DNA of 32,459 nt from Myroides indicus (GCF_004364575.1 NZ_SOAG01000032.1:1-32459); one strand, 5' to 3'. Shown: positions 6,807-15,205, numbered from the stretch's first letter. Program-made: numbers and translations. The notes: generated by a model not told the origin, from the sequence alone.

Positions 6807-7874
6807 ATGAAGTTGATAAAAAATTTGACAGCAGACGCAATACAATTGCTGATAAAACTTATCGAAACACCGTCTTTTAGTGGAGAAGAACAAGATACTT
6901 CTAATCTTATAGCCGAATTTCTGGAAAATAGAGGAGTGAAAATCCATCGCAAATTACATAACGTATGGGCTTTTAATCAATATTATGACAAAGATAAGCC
7001 TACTATACTTTTAAATTCACACCACGATACGGTACAACCCAATAAGGATTATACCAAAAATCCGTTTCAGGCAGAATTCATCGATGGTAAGTTATATGGT
7101 TTGGGCAGTAATGATGCGGGAGGATGTTTGGTATCGTTAGTAGCTGTATTCTTATATTTTTACGATAAAAAAGATTTAAAATACAATTTTTGTCTGGCAA
7201 CAACTGCAGAAGAAGAAATTTCTGGAAGTAATGGTTTGGAATGTATTCTGTCCGATTTAGGAAACTTAGATTTTTCAATTGTAGGCGAACCTACTCAAAT
7301 GGAATTAGCAATTGCCGAACGTGGATTGATGGTATTGGATTGTGTTGCCAAAGGACGTAGCGGACACGCTGCCCGAAATGAAGGCGAAAATGCTATTTAT
7401 AAAGCGGTAAAAGATATAGAATGGTTTCAGTCATATCAGTTTCCGAAGATTTCCGAAGAATTCGGAACAATAAAAATGAGTGTTACTATGATTAATGCCG
7501 GAACGCAGCACAACGTTGTACCGGCAGATTGTGAATTTGTAGTGGATATCCGTGTAACAGATGCTTATACGAATAATGAGGTACTAGAGATTATTAAATC
7601 ACAAGTAAACTGTGAAGTAAAAGCTCGTTCCACCCGATTAAAGCCCTCTTCTATTGCTAAAAATCATCCGATTGTACAAGCAGGTATTGCATTGGGCAAA
7701 AATACTTACGGCTCTCCAACTACCAGCGATCAGGCGTTGTTGAGCATTCCATCTTTGAAATGCGGACCCGGAGATTCTGCCCGGTCACATACAGCAGATG
7801 AATATATATATATGGACGAAATAATAGAAGGAATAGAGCTATATATTAAAATGTTGAATCAAATTGTACAATAA
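6807..7874 (+). CDS. argE: M20 family N-acylcitrulline/ornithine deacylase
   Basis: A zinc hydrolase of the M20 (ArgE/DapE) family, 355 residues, expected to remove the acyl group late in the pathway. In this transcarbamylase variant the substrate should be N-acylcitrulline, not N-acylornithine. Metal and catalytic residues are visible: H72 and D74 in NSHHDTV, D103 in GSNDAGG, E135/E136 in TAEEE, E161 in VGEPT, and a late histidine in ARSHTADEY. The central dimerisation domain with RSGHAARNEGENAIY is present. Only one base separates it from argB, and argH starts 2 bases after its stop, so it is part of the operon. Acetyl versus succinyl specificity cannot be read from the sequence. Confidence 0.93.
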   Translation: MKLIKNLTADAIQLLIKLIETPSFSGEEQDTSNLIAEFLENRGVKIHRKLHNVWAFNQYYDKDKPTILLNSHHDTVQPNKDYTKNPFQAEFIDGKLYGLGSNDAGGCLVSLVAVFLYFYDKKDLKYNFCLATTAEEEISGSNGLECILSDLGNLDFSIVGEPTQMELAIAERGLMVLDCVAKGRSGHAARNEGENAIYKAVKDIEWFQSYQFPKISEEFGTIKMSVTMINAGTQHNVVPADCEFVVDIRVTDAYTNNEVLEIIKSQVNCEVKARSTRLKPSSIAKNHPIVQAGIALGKNTYGSPTTSDQALLSIPSLKCGPGDSARSHTADEYIYMDEIIEGIELYIKMLNQIVQ

Positions 7875-7876
7875 AA

Positions 7877-9205
7877 ATGAAATTGTGGCAAAAAGACATA
7901 GAAGTAAATCAATCTGTTGATGCTTTTACGGTAGGACAAGACAGAGTTTTGGATATGAAACTGGCAGCTTTTGATGTGTTGGGATCATTGGCGCATACTC
8001 AAATGCTGGAGAGTATAGGATTGTTGAGTCAAGAAGAATTAAAACTCATTCAGCAAGGCTTAAAAGTAATTTATCGCGAAATTGAGGAAGGAAACTTTGT
8101 CATCGACGATGGAGTAGAAGACATACATTCACAAGTAGAATTGCTTTTGACAAAGCGCATTGGCGAAGCAGGAAAAAAAATCCATTCCGGACGTTCCCGC
8201 AATGATCAGGTTTTGGTAGATTTAAAGCTATATTTTCGCTATGAAATAGAGCAGATTGTAGAAAAAGCTAAAAATGTTTTTGAAATATTACAACAGCTCA
8301 GTGAGCAATACAAAGATGTTTTAATGCCGGGTTATACACATTTGCAAATTGCAATGCCTTCCTCATTTGGATTGTGGTTTGGCGCTTATGCAGAAAGTTT
8401 GACAGACGATTTAGAAATGATGCTTGCAGCGTGGAAAGTGACAAATAAAAACCCTTTGGGATCCGCTGCGGGTTACGGCTCGTCATTTCCGTTAAACAGA
8501 TTGTTAACAGCTGATTTATTGGGATTTGCCTCGATGAATTATAACGTAGTTTATGCTCAAATGGGAAGAGGAAAAACGGAAAAAATTTTAGCTCAAAGTT
8601 TGAGTTCGATAGCTGCCACACTTTCAAAATTTGCAATGGATGCTTGTTTGTACATGAATCAAAACTTTGGATTCATTAAATTTCCTGATTATTTGACTAC
8701 AGGGTCTAGTATTATGCCGCATAAAAAAAATCCGGATGTTTTGGAATTAATTAGAGCCAGATGTAATAAAATTCAGGCTTTGCCAAATGAAATTGCGTTG
8801 ATAACTGCTAACCTGCCTTCAGGTTACCACAGAGATTTACAATTACTCAAAGAAAATCTGTTTCCTGCTTTTACATCTCTAAAAGAGTGTTTAGACATTT
8901 TGTTATTGATGCTTCAAAACGTTGAAATTAACGTAAACATATTGGAAGATTCTAAATATGATTATTTATTTAGTGTTGAAGTAGTAAACAGTATGGTATT
9001 ACAAGGAATGACTTTTAGAGAAGCTTATAAAAATATTGGACTTTCCATACAAAATGGCGATTATAAACCACTAAAAGAGCTAAAGCACACACATGAAGGA
9101 AGTATTGGCAATTTGATGAATAGTGCTATTCGCTCTGAATTTATCCAAATTTACCAGTCTTTTGGTTTTGTTGAAGTGAATGAAAAACTTTCAGAGCTGT
9201 TATAA
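7877..9205 (+). CDS. argH: Argininosuccinate lyase
   Basis: Cleaves argininosuccinate to arginine and fumarate, completing the pathway. It belongs to the fumarase/aspartase superfamily. The family signature GSSIMPHKKNP is at residues 276-286 and contains the catalytic serine on the flexible loop. The substrate segment SGRSRNDQV (104-112) and the general-acid/base histidine in PGYTHLQ (H155) are present. Length is 442 residues, normal for this group. It is the last gene of the operon, followed directly by a bidirectional terminator. Confidence 0.96.
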   Translation: MKLWQKDIEVNQSVDAFTVGQDRVLDMKLAAFDVLGSLAHTQMLESIGLLSQEELKLIQQGLKVIYREIEEGNFVIDDGVEDIHSQVELLLTKRIGEAGKKIHSGRSRNDQVLVDLKLYFRYEIEQIVEKAKNVFEILQQLSEQYKDVLMPGYTHLQIAMPSSFGLWFGAYAESLTDDLEMMLAAWKVTNKNPLGSAAGYGSSFPLNRLLTADLLGFASMNYNVVYAQMGRGKTEKILAQSLSSIAATLSKFAMDACLYMNQNFGFIKFPDYLTTGSSIMPHKKNPDVLELIRARCNKIQALPNEIALITANLPSGYHRDLQLLKENLFPAFTSLKECLDILLLMLQNVEINVNILEDSKYDYLFSVEVVNSMVLQGMTFREAYKNIGLSIQNGDYKPLKELKHTHEGSIGNLMNSAIRSEFIQIYQSFGFVEVNEKLSELL

Positions 9206-9235
9206 AAGAAAGGCATCTAAAAGCCTTTCTTTTTC
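9204..9235. terminator. Bidirectional terminator between argH and the reductase gene
   Basis: AAAAGAAAGGC (9204-9214) pairs with GCCTTTCTTTT (9223-9233) around an 8-base loop. The stem is flanked by A on the left and T on the right, so it can end transcription of argH on the plus strand and of the reductase gene on the minus strand, whose stop lies at 9238. Confidence 0.85.
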
Positions 9236-9237
9236 TA

Positions 9238-10287
9238 TTATACATCATCATAATCTATGTAAATCTCATCAGAGGTAACTATTGCCTGGCAAGATAAGAT
9301 TAATCCATCGTCTATTTCGTCATCGGTAAGAATGCTGTTTCGTTTCATTTCGGCAGAACCTTTTACGATTCGGCACATACAAGAACTGCAAATACCGCCT
9401 TGGCAGGAATAAGGAGCATCAACTCCTTCTTTTAGAACAGCATCTAATAAAATTTCTTTTTTAGACATCGTAAAAGTAGTCTCTTCATCATCAACCAAAA
9501 CAGTCACTTTTGCAGATCCTTCTACTTTTATTGGAATGTCGCTATCGTTATTTGGTGTAAATATTTCAAATAATATCTGTTCTTCCGTTACATTTCTCTC
9601 CTTTAAAATTCCACCGACGGTATCAATCATATTTTCGGGACCGCAAATAAAATAACGATCAAAAGAGGTTTCTTTATGCTTGTTGTTCAATACAAAATTG
9701 ACAGCTGATTTATCAATTCTTCCAAAAATAGATTCTATTTCTTTGGCTTGAGAATACACGAAATAAACAAAAAAGCGGTTGAGGTATTTTTGCTTTAAAT
9801 CGTGAAGTTCCTGATGGAAAATAGTTTCTTCTGTGTTTTTATTCCCATACAGCAACACAAAACTGCTGTTAGGTTCTTCTTCTAATACTGTTTTAAGAAT
9901 GGACATTACCGGCGTGATTCCGCTTCCGGCAGCAAAAGCTGCGTAGTTATTGCGATTATCTACTTGTGTTTCTAAAGTAAAACGACCTTCAGGGACTTGT
10001 ACTTCTAGCTGATCTCCTGCTTTTAAGCGAGTATTAGCATAAGGAGAAAATAATCCGTCATCTACTTTTTTTACTGCTACGCGCAAATCGCCGCTTTTAG
10101 GCGTAGAACAAATAGAATAGGCTCTTCTTATTTCTTTTTCTTGTTTTTTATATTTTATATTGACGTATTGACCTGCAATAAACTGATAAGCATCTTTAAG
10201 CTGTTCAGGAATTTCAAAGAGAATTGAAACAGAGTTAGGTGTTTCTTTTTTTACTTCTTTGACTGTTAATAGATTGAACTTTGACAT
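9238..10287 (-). CDS. PaaE-like 2Fe-2S flavoprotein reductase
   Basis: A three-domain oxidoreductase of 349 residues. The N-terminal FAD-binding ferredoxin-reductase barrel has RRAYSICSTP. The NAD(P)-binding domain has AAGSGITPVMSILK. The C-terminal plant-type 2Fe-2S domain has C295, C300, C303 and C333, the C-x4-C-x2-C-x29-C spacing. This arrangement is that of PaaE, the reductase of phenylacetyl-CoA epoxidase, and related reductases. No paaABCD genes occur nearby, so it may serve another oxygenase, desaturase or a general electron-transfer role. It is transcribed alone, away from padR. Start ATG is at 10285-10287. Confidence 0.85.
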   Translation of the reverse strand: MSKFNLLTVKEVKKETPNSVSILFEIPEQLKDAYQFIAGQYVNIKYKKQEKEIRRAYSICSTPKSGDLRVAVKKVDDGLFSPYANTRLKAGDQLEVQVPEGRFTLETQVDNRNNYAAFAAGSGITPVMSILKTVLEEEPNSSFVLLYGNKNTEETIFHQELHDLKQKYLNRFFVYFVYSQAKEIESIFGRIDKSAVNFVLNNKHKETSFDRYFICGPENMIDTVGGILKERNVTEEQILFEIFTPNNDSDIPIKVEGSAKVTVLVDDEETTFTMSKKEILLDAVLKEGVDAPYSCQGGICSSCMCRIVKGSAEMKRNSILTDDEIDDGLILSCQAIVTSDEIYIDYDDV

Positions 10288-10309
10288 AAATTAGTTTAGT
10301 TTGATTTTG

Positions 10310-10317
10310 CAAAAGTA
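10310..10317 (-). promoter_or_regulatory. Promoter -7 element of the reductase gene
   Basis: On the minus strand the sequence reads TACTTTTG, an exact TAnnTTTG match, placed 23 bases before the start codon. The -33 region is T-rich but has no clear TTG. Confidence 0.5.
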
Positions 10318-10366
10318 CGAAACACATTGCTGAAAAGGAATTTTATTCTGTATTTGAGAAAAAATT

Positions 10367-10391
10367 GTATACATATAAATTGGATGTATAT
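10367..10391. promoter_or_regulatory. Candidate PadR operator
   Basis: TATACAT (10368-10374) and ATGTATA (10384-10390) form a perfect inverted repeat with a 9-base spacer. PadR-type repressors bind ATGT/ACAT-type dyads as dimers. The repeat flanks the -33 element of the padR promoter and lies in the divergent region, which suggests autorepression. The left arm also forms the palindrome TGTATACA. Confidence 0.5.
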
Positions 10392-10409
10392 ATTATTTAA
10401 TTATTTTTG
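10380..10409 (+). promoter_or_regulatory. padR promoter
   Basis: TTG at 10380-10382 and TATTTTTG at 10402-10409 (exact TAnnTTTG) are separated by 19 bases. Predicted initiation is near 10416, leaving a leader of about 15 bases before the ATG at 10431. The right arm of the candidate operator lies between the two elements. Confidence 0.6.
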
Positions 10410-10430
10410 CCATACCTAAGATTAATAAGT

Positions 10431-10766
10431 ATGAAAAAACAGCAACAATTATATAAAGGAAGTTTGAGTGCTATAATAATGAAATTATTAGAGCAAAACG
10501 GGCGAATGTATGGTTATGAAATAACACAAAAAGTGAAGGAAATTACTGTTGGTGAAATGAATTTAACCGAAGGAGCCTTATACCCGGCTTTACACAAAAT
10601 GGAAGCAGATGGCTTTTTGGATGTTGAAATGGAAAAAGTGGACGGACGTATTCGAAAATACTATAAGCTGACCGAAAGCGGGATAAAAGAGACAGATAAC
10701 AAAATGGAAGAACTGGAGAACTTTGTCCGCAATATGCAAAGTATAGTGAATTTAAAACTGACTTAA
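10431..10766 (+). CDS. PadR family transcriptional repressor
   Basis: A 111-residue winged-helix regulator. Features typical of PadR/PF03551 are LYKGSLSAIIMKLLEQNG at the N-terminus, MYGYEITQKV, and the recognition region LTEGALYPALHKMEADGFL followed by the wing GRIRKYYKLTESG. A C-terminal helix serves dimerisation. I chose ATG 10431 because an upstream TTG in frame (10407) lies on the -7 promoter element. PadR proteins usually repress an adjacent membrane or transporter gene. Here the genes just downstream are tiny and look decayed, so its present target is uncertain beyond its own promoter. Confidence 0.9.
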   Translation: MKKQQQLYKGSLSAIIMKLLEQNGRMYGYEITQKVKEITVGEMNLTEGALYPALHKMEADGFLDVEMEKVDGRIRKYYKLTESGIKETDNKMEELENFVRNMQSIVNLKLT

Positions 10767-10768
10767 AA

Positions 10769-10981
10769 ATGAAAAAAACAGATGGATTTTTTGGGATTTC
10801 AATAGCAATAATTTTTGTGGCAATAGGCTGTTATCTCTATTTTGAAAAAGCTTCTTAGAAAGATATTTCTAACCCTATGTTATTAAAGATAGTTGGTGGA
10901 GTTTGCATGCTCTTTTTTGGACTATTTGCCCTTTTAGCAATAATAAAGATGATTCGAGCTTTTTTAAACAAGCAACAATGA
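10769..10981 (+). pseudogene. Small two-segment membrane protein interrupted by in-frame TAG
   Basis: Reading from ATG 10769, two bases after padR's stop, gives a 29-residue product with one hydrophobic segment (ISIAIIFVAIGCYLYF), ended by TAG at 10856-10858. The same frame continues without another stop to TGA at 10979-10981 and encodes a second hydrophobic segment (KIVGGVCMLFFGLFALLAII) and a basic tail. Together they look like one ~70-residue protein with two membrane segments split by a nonsense mutation. Alternatively they are two separate micro-proteins, the second starting at ATG 10877 or 10907. No family is recognised. The end overlaps the next small ORF as ATGA. Confidence 0.45.
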
Positions 10982-11133
10982 AATTAACCTCAGGACAGAT
11001 AACGGAAATCAATACTTTGCTCACTCGTTATAAATTAACAAGGTTACCGATTTTTATAAATATAAACTGTAACATTTTACAGTTTGTCTCGTCTTATAGT
11101 TTATCAACTATTTTCAAACCCAAAACAAGATGA
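10978..11133 (+). CDS. Small ORF in the padR unit, possibly a truncated gene
   Basis: A 51-residue ORF beginning MKLTSGQITEINTLLTRYK. It overlaps the preceding reading frame by ATGA, and its own stop overlaps the ATG of the DUF5686 gene in the same way. The first ~18 residues resemble, from memory, the start of PadR-linked flavobacterial membrane proteins of a few hundred residues, and the remainder looks unlike protein. I suspect the 5' remnant of such a gene after deletion or frameshift. It may also be a chance ORF. An inverted repeat at 11064-11085 lies within it. Confidence 0.25.
   Translation: MKLTSGQITEINTLLTRYKLTRLPIFININCNILQFVSSYSLSTIFKPKTR
11064..11085. repeat. Perfect 9-bp inverted repeat before the DUF5686 gene
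   Basis: AAACTGTAA (11064-11072) and TTACAGTTT (11077-11085) are perfect inverted copies around CATT. There is no T tract after it, so it is more likely an operator or mRNA hairpin than a terminator. It ends 44 bases before the ATG at 11130, where promoter control of the DUF5686 gene would be expected. Confidence 0.55.
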
Positions 11134-13622
11134 GAAAAATTACCCTTTTATTCGCTTTTTTTATCAGTTTGTGTTCGTTTGCGCAACTCAAAGGAATCAT
11201 AAAAGATAAAGATGGAAATCCGGTGAGTTTTGCAACTGTGATAGTAGACAAAACTCAGAACGGAACTATCAGCAATGAAAAAGGACAATATGAATTAACA
11301 TTACGGCAAAGCGGAACATATACTATTGTTTATCAGTTTTTGGGATTCAAAACCGAACGGATAGTTGTTGATTTTCAGGGGCAAAGTATTGAGAGAAACA
11401 TTGTACTAACGGAAGAAGATTTCCAGTTGGACAATATTGTTATCAATGTGGGAAAAAATCCTGCAGACGAAATAATCCGTAAAGCGATTAAAAATAAATC
11501 TCAAAATACAGCGGGACTTGCCGCATTTAAGGCAGATTTTTATTCTAAGGGATTGATTAAAACGCTTAAGTTACCTAAAATATTGATGAAAAACGTTAAG
11601 GTCAATGATGGCGATTTAAAAGATACAGGCATAGATTCGTTAGGAAGAGGAATTGTATATTTATCAGAAACAGTTTCAGAAATTCAATATCAAAAACCTG
11701 ATAAATTAAAAGAGCATATTGTGGCATCCAAGGTGAGTGGAAGTGATAATGGCTATAGTTTTAATACGGCGGACGAATCGTTTTATGACTTTTATGAAAA
11801 CTTTATTGACATTGGAGAAATCGGAACAAAGTTGGTTTCACCGATTGCCAATCAGGCATTTTCTTATTATAGATATAATCTCGAGGCTACATTTCAAGAC
11901 GGGGATGCGGTTATTAATAAAATAAAAGTCACGCCCAAAGTGAAAACACAGCCCGTGTTTTCAGGAGATTTATATCTTGTAGAAGAAACCGGTGCCATTT
12001 ACGGAATGGATTTAAAAGTGACTGGTTCAAGTTTGCAGGAACCTATAATTGAAGAAATCAATATTAATCAAAACTTTTTTTATGACGATAAGATAAAATC
12101 GTGGGTAAAGCGTTCTCAAAATCTGGATTTGACATTCGGGGTATTTGGCGCTAAGGTACAGGGTGTTTTTTTAAGTGTATTTAACAACTATAATTTTGTG
12201 CCTGAATTTTCAAAACAAACTTTTGGAAAAGAAGTGCTTTCATTTGCTAAAGACGCCAATAAAAAAGATAGCTTGTTTTGGGACTCTAACCGGATGTTTG
12301 CTTTGACAGACGAAGAAATTCATGATTATCATTTTAAGGATAGTATTAAAACGGTGAAACAGTCACCGGAATACTTAGATAGTATTCGTCGAAAAGGGAA
12401 TAAATTTGATTTCTTTAGTCCGGTATCTGGCTATTGTTATACATCGCCTAAACGCAATTTTACGTTTGCTTATGACGGATTAATCAGTCTGGATAAAATA
12501 GGCTTTAACACTGTTCAGGGATTTTATATGGGAAGTGGGTTGGAAGCGGTTTTTTCCGATAAGGACAAGAAAACGGCAACAACTTTTAGGGTTAATTTTG
12601 ATTACGGTTTTGCTTCTGAGCGTTTTCGCTCTTATGGATATGTTTCGCACTATTTTGCAGGAGTAAATAAATCTTTTGTGTATGTGAAAGGAGGAACGCA
12701 GATTAAGCAGTTTCATCCATCCAATATAGACGAAAGGCTTAATGCTGTTTTTTCTTTGCTCACCCGAAAAAACTATGCGAAGTATTATAACAATGAAGAA
12801 GTTTATGCGGGATATTCAGGCAGATTTTTAGACGAAAGTTTAGTTTTGAATACCACAATTGGTTATGAGCAGCGAAAACCTTTGTTTAACAATGCAAACG
12901 GTTCGTTATACAGTGGCAGCAGATCATATACCTCAAATGATCCGTTACAGCCGGATAATTTTATATCATCTCCTATTGATTTGCATCATATTTATAAATT
13001 TAAGCTTAGTGCGGATATTTATTTGGGACAAAAATATATTTCATATCCTGATCAAAAAATTTACATGAGAAATCCAGATTATCCGAAAATACAATTGTAT
13101 TATGAAAAAGGATTCGCGGCAAGCGAGGATAATTATAATTATGATTTAATAGCTGTCAAATTAAATCAAACGTTAAATGTAAGCAATAAAGGGCAATTGG
13201 CTTATGCCGTAAAAACAGGACATTATTTTAATGAGAATAATATTTCTTTTATAGACAGAAAACATTTTTCAGGAAATGAAACACACATTAATTTGGGAGA
13301 TGGTTATTTAAATGCATTTAATTTGCTGCCATATTATGCGCTTAGTACTAATAAGTCTTATGCGGAAGTACATTTGGAATACGATTTTAAAGGATTTGTA
13401 ATTAATAAGATTCCTTTGTTAAACCTTACAGGCTGGAATATCGTTGTCGGCTATCACAATGCAGCCTTGTCTGACAATAAACCTTACCAGGAATTTACAG
13501 CAGGCTTGTCTAATTTTGGAATTGGCAAATTTAAGTTTTTCCGTTTGGATTATATCAGAGCCTATAACGGAAGCAAATATGTTAAGGATGGTATTATGAT
13601 TGGAATCAAAAAAGATTTTTAA
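11130..13622 (+). CDS. Outer-membrane DUF5686 protein with carboxypeptidase-like regulatory domain
   Basis: An 830-residue exported protein. A signal peptide (RKITLLFAFFISLCSFAQ) is followed by a CarboxypepD_reg-like domain at about residues 20-110, with GIIKDKDGNPVSFATVIV and GFKTERIVV. The rest matches the DUF5686 group: a soluble middle and a C-terminal half of alternating aromatic/polar strands, ending in GIKKDF, that looks like an outer-membrane beta-barrel. The N-terminal domain is the one seen in SusC-type TonB-dependent receptors, but no plug domain is evident, so this is not a classic transporter. Its role is not known to me. It is followed by a strong terminator. Confidence 0.85.
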   Translation: MRKITLLFAFFISLCSFAQLKGIIKDKDGNPVSFATVIVDKTQNGTISNEKGQYELTLRQSGTYTIVYQFLGFKTERIVVDFQGQSIERNIVLTEEDFQLDNIVINVGKNPADEIIRKAIKNKSQNTAGLAAFKADFYSKGLIKTLKLPKILMKNVKVNDGDLKDTGIDSLGRGIVYLSETVSEIQYQKPDKLKEHIVASKVSGSDNGYSFNTADESFYDFYENFIDIGEIGTKLVSPIANQAFSYYRYNLEATFQDGDAVINKIKVTPKVKTQPVFSGDLYLVEETGAIYGMDLKVTGSSLQEPIIEEININQNFFYDDKIKSWVKRSQNLDLTFGVFGAKVQGVFLSVFNNYNFVPEFSKQTFGKEVLSFAKDANKKDSLFWDSNRMFALTDEEIHDYHFKDSIKTVKQSPEYLDSIRRKGNKFDFFSPVSGYCYTSPKRNFTFAYDGLISLDKIGFNTVQGFYMGSGLEAVFSDKDKKTATTFRVNFDYGFASERFRSYGYVSHYFAGVNKSFVYVKGGTQIKQFHPSNIDERLNAVFSLLTRKNYAKYYNNEEVYAGYSGRFLDESLVLNTTIGYEQRKPLFNNANGSLYSGSRSYTSNDPLQPDNFISSPIDLHHIYKFKLSADIYLGQKYISYPDQKIYMRNPDYPKIQLYYEKGFAASEDNYNYDLIAVKLNQTLNVSNKGQLAYAVKTGHYFNENNISFIDRKHFSGNETHINLGDGYLNAFNLLPYYALSTNKSYAEVHLEYDFKGFVINKIPLLNLTGWNIVVGYHNAALSDNKPYQEFTAGLSNFGIGKFKFFRLDYIRAYNGSKYVKDGIMIGIKKDF

Positions 13623-13626
13623 AAAC

Positions 13627-13660
13627 AAAAGGTTTGCTGTAATTTAAGCAAACCTTTTTT
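13627..13660 (+). terminator. Strong Rho-independent terminator
   Basis: AAAAGGTTTGCT (13627-13638) pairs with AGCAAACCTTTT (13647-13658) around an 8-base loop and runs into a T tract. It lies 5 bases after the DUF5686 stop codon. Confidence 0.9.
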
Positions 13661-13731
13661 GTGTTAAGGAAGCACAAATTAATATTTAATATCCAATCAA
13701 AGATTTTTAGTAATTTTACTTCTCGTATTTA

Positions 13732-13739
13732 TAGATTTG
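13732..13739 (+). promoter_or_regulatory. Promoter -7 element of the two-component operon
   Basis: TAGATTTG matches TAnnTTTG exactly, 19 bases before the kinase ATG. A -33 TTG is not obvious, and the region at 13705-13716 is T-rich. Confidence 0.5.
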
Positions 13740-13758
13740 GATCGCTACAACATTGCTT

Positions 13759-14472
13759 ATGAACTGGAAGTATATTCTTATTTTATTATTACTTACCTGC
13801 TGTGTCGTTTTTTTGTTGCGGCTTTATCGCCTGCAAAAAAAATATGATTCCCTCAAAAAAGCAAATCAAAATTTGGAAAAGAGGATAGAGATTGCTCAAA
13901 TAAAAGATATTGAATCCAAACTTAATCCGCATCTTTTTAAAAATATACTCAACTCTATCCAATCTCATATTTATCAATCATATTATACTATTGATAAGCT
14001 TTCCAATGTCCTTGACTATGTGTTGTATGAGACCAATAGCCGTTATGTGACACCTAAACAAGAGATAGCGTTTATACAAAGTTTTATAGATATCAATCGG
14101 GTAAAGTTAAATCCGCTCTTTGAACTCAGGGTAAAATTGAAGGTAGATGAGGCAGATGTTTATTATAATAAAAAAGTAATTGCTCCTTTAATGTCTGTAG
14201 ATTTAATTGAAAATGCTTTCAAACACGCAGATTTTCAACGTTCAGATGCTTATATATCTATTACTATCAGTCTTTCCAAAGGGGTTTTTTCTATCATTAC
14301 CTCTAATAAAGTTTCGCTGAAAATACCTTTAAAAAAGTCGAAGAGCGGTTTTGGAGGAAATAGCCTTATCAAGAGGCTTGAAACTCTTCATCACGGTAAA
14401 TTCAAGCTGGAAAAATCTTTAAATGAAGATAACTTTATAGCGCACTTAAGTATTAAACTGTATGATCAATAG
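13759..14472 (+). CDS. LytS/YehU-type sensor histidine kinase
   Basis: A 237-residue membrane-anchored kinase. One N-terminal membrane segment (residues ~5-20) is followed by a short coiled coil (~25-50). The PF06580-type phosphoacceptor region reads SKLNPHLFKNILNSIQ, with the histidine in NPH. The ATP-binding N box is DLIENAFKHA, and a modified G region reads GFGGNSLIKRLE. The wording NPHLFKN instead of the common NPHFLFN recurs, as I recall, in a flavobacterial subfamily, so I do not take it as decay. There is no extracellular sensor domain, so the input may come through the membrane segment or a partner. Start is ATG 13759 rather than TTG 13753. It overlaps the regulator gene by 11 bases. 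Confidence 0.85.
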   Translation: MNWKYILILLLLTCCVVFLLRLYRLQKKYDSLKKANQNLEKRIEIAQIKDIESKLNPHLFKNILNSIQSHIYQSYYTIDKLSNVLDYVLYETNSRYVTPKQEIAFIQSFIDINRVKLNPLFELRVKLKVDEADVYYNKKVIAPLMSVDLIENAFKHADFQRSDAYISITISLSKGVFSIITSNKVSLKIPLKKSKSGFGGNSLIKRLETLHHGKFKLEKSLNEDNFIAHLSIKLYDQ

Positions 14473-15175
14473 AATGTTGCGATGTGTATTGGTAGATGAT
14501 GAACATTTAGCCTTGCAATACATGAAAGTATTGTTGGAGCAAATTCCTGAAATAGAAGTTGTTAAAGTGTATGACAATCCTTTAAAATTTCTGGAAGATC
14601 TGTCTCATTTAAAGTTTGATTTTTGTATACTGGATATTGAAATGCCTGGTATGAACGGCATTCAGGTAGCGAACTTGCTGGGAGATAAAAAGGTAATTTT
14701 TACGACAGCATATACAGAGTATGCGGTGGAAGCATTTGAAGTGGATGCAGTAGATTATATTTGTAAACCGGTTAAAAAAGAAAGGCTGCAAAAAGCGATT
14801 GAAAAAGTAAAGGTAATAAGCTTGAACCCCAATATAAAAAACGAGTATATCAAAGCGAATACAGAAAAAGGAAAGGCACTATTGTACTTTGAAAGTTTAT
14901 CTTTTATTTCTGTATCTGAAGTAGATAGCAGAGATAAAGTGGCTTATTTGTCAAATGGTAATCAAGTCAAATTAAAGAATATATCCTTTCATAAATTGCT
15001 ACAACAATTGCCTGAACGTCAGTTTTGTCAGGTAAATAAGAAAGAAATTATTGCCATGAATATTGTTAAATACTATTCTTACGATTTGATAGAATCTAAT
15101 TATGTATTGGAAGGAAAGGTAAAATCTTTTACAATTGGAAATAATTTCCGCGAACAGTTTCTGCGCTATATCTGA
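14462..15175 (+). CDS. LytTR-type response regulator
   Basis: A 237-residue regulator paired with the kinase it overlaps. The receiver domain (~5-115) has the acidic pair DDE at 12-14, phosphoacceptor D58 in CILDIEMPGMNG, T81/T82 and lysine K102 in YICKPV. After a linker, the C-terminal ~100 residues fit a LytTR DNA-binding domain, with FISVSEVDSRDKVAYLSNG and LPERQFCQVNKKEIIAM. LytTR regulators bind pairs of short direct repeats, and I did not identify such repeats here. The neighbouring antiporter could be a target, but nothing in the sequence shows it. Confidence 0.9.
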   Translation: MINRMLRCVLVDDEHLALQYMKVLLEQIPEIEVVKVYDNPLKFLEDLSHLKFDFCILDIEMPGMNGIQVANLLGDKKVIFTTAYTEYAVEAFEVDAVDYICKPVKKERLQKAIEKVKVISLNPNIKNEYIKANTEKGKALLYFESLSFISVSEVDSRDKVAYLSNGNQVKLKNISFHKLLQQLPERQFCQVNKKEIIAMNIVKYYSYDLIESNYVLEGKVKSFTIGNNFREQFLRYI

Positions 15176-15205
15176 AGGTTTTTATTACAAAAAAACCTTT
15201 TGTTG
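15175..15205 (+). terminator. Weak terminator after the response regulator
   Basis: AAGGTTTTT (15175-15183) pairs with AAAAACCTT (15191-15199), and a T-rich stretch follows. The stem is mostly A-T. It begins in the stop codon of the regulator. Confidence 0.5.

Noticed and set aside
9238..10287. Reductase as part of a phenylacetate degradation cluster
   Set aside because: No paaABCD, paaK or related genes lie nearby, and the gene is monocistronic.
10903..10977. Upstream extension of the 51-aa ORF to 10903
   Set aside because: It would use a weak start and overlaps the membrane-protein frame. The ATG at 10978 is the plausible start.
13918..13960. Kinase phosphoacceptor motif NPHLFKN considered as a degenerate, inactive site
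   Set aside because: The histidine and the surrounding LNPH...NILNSIQ are kept, and I recall the same wording in a flavobacterial subfamily. It looks conserved, not decayed.
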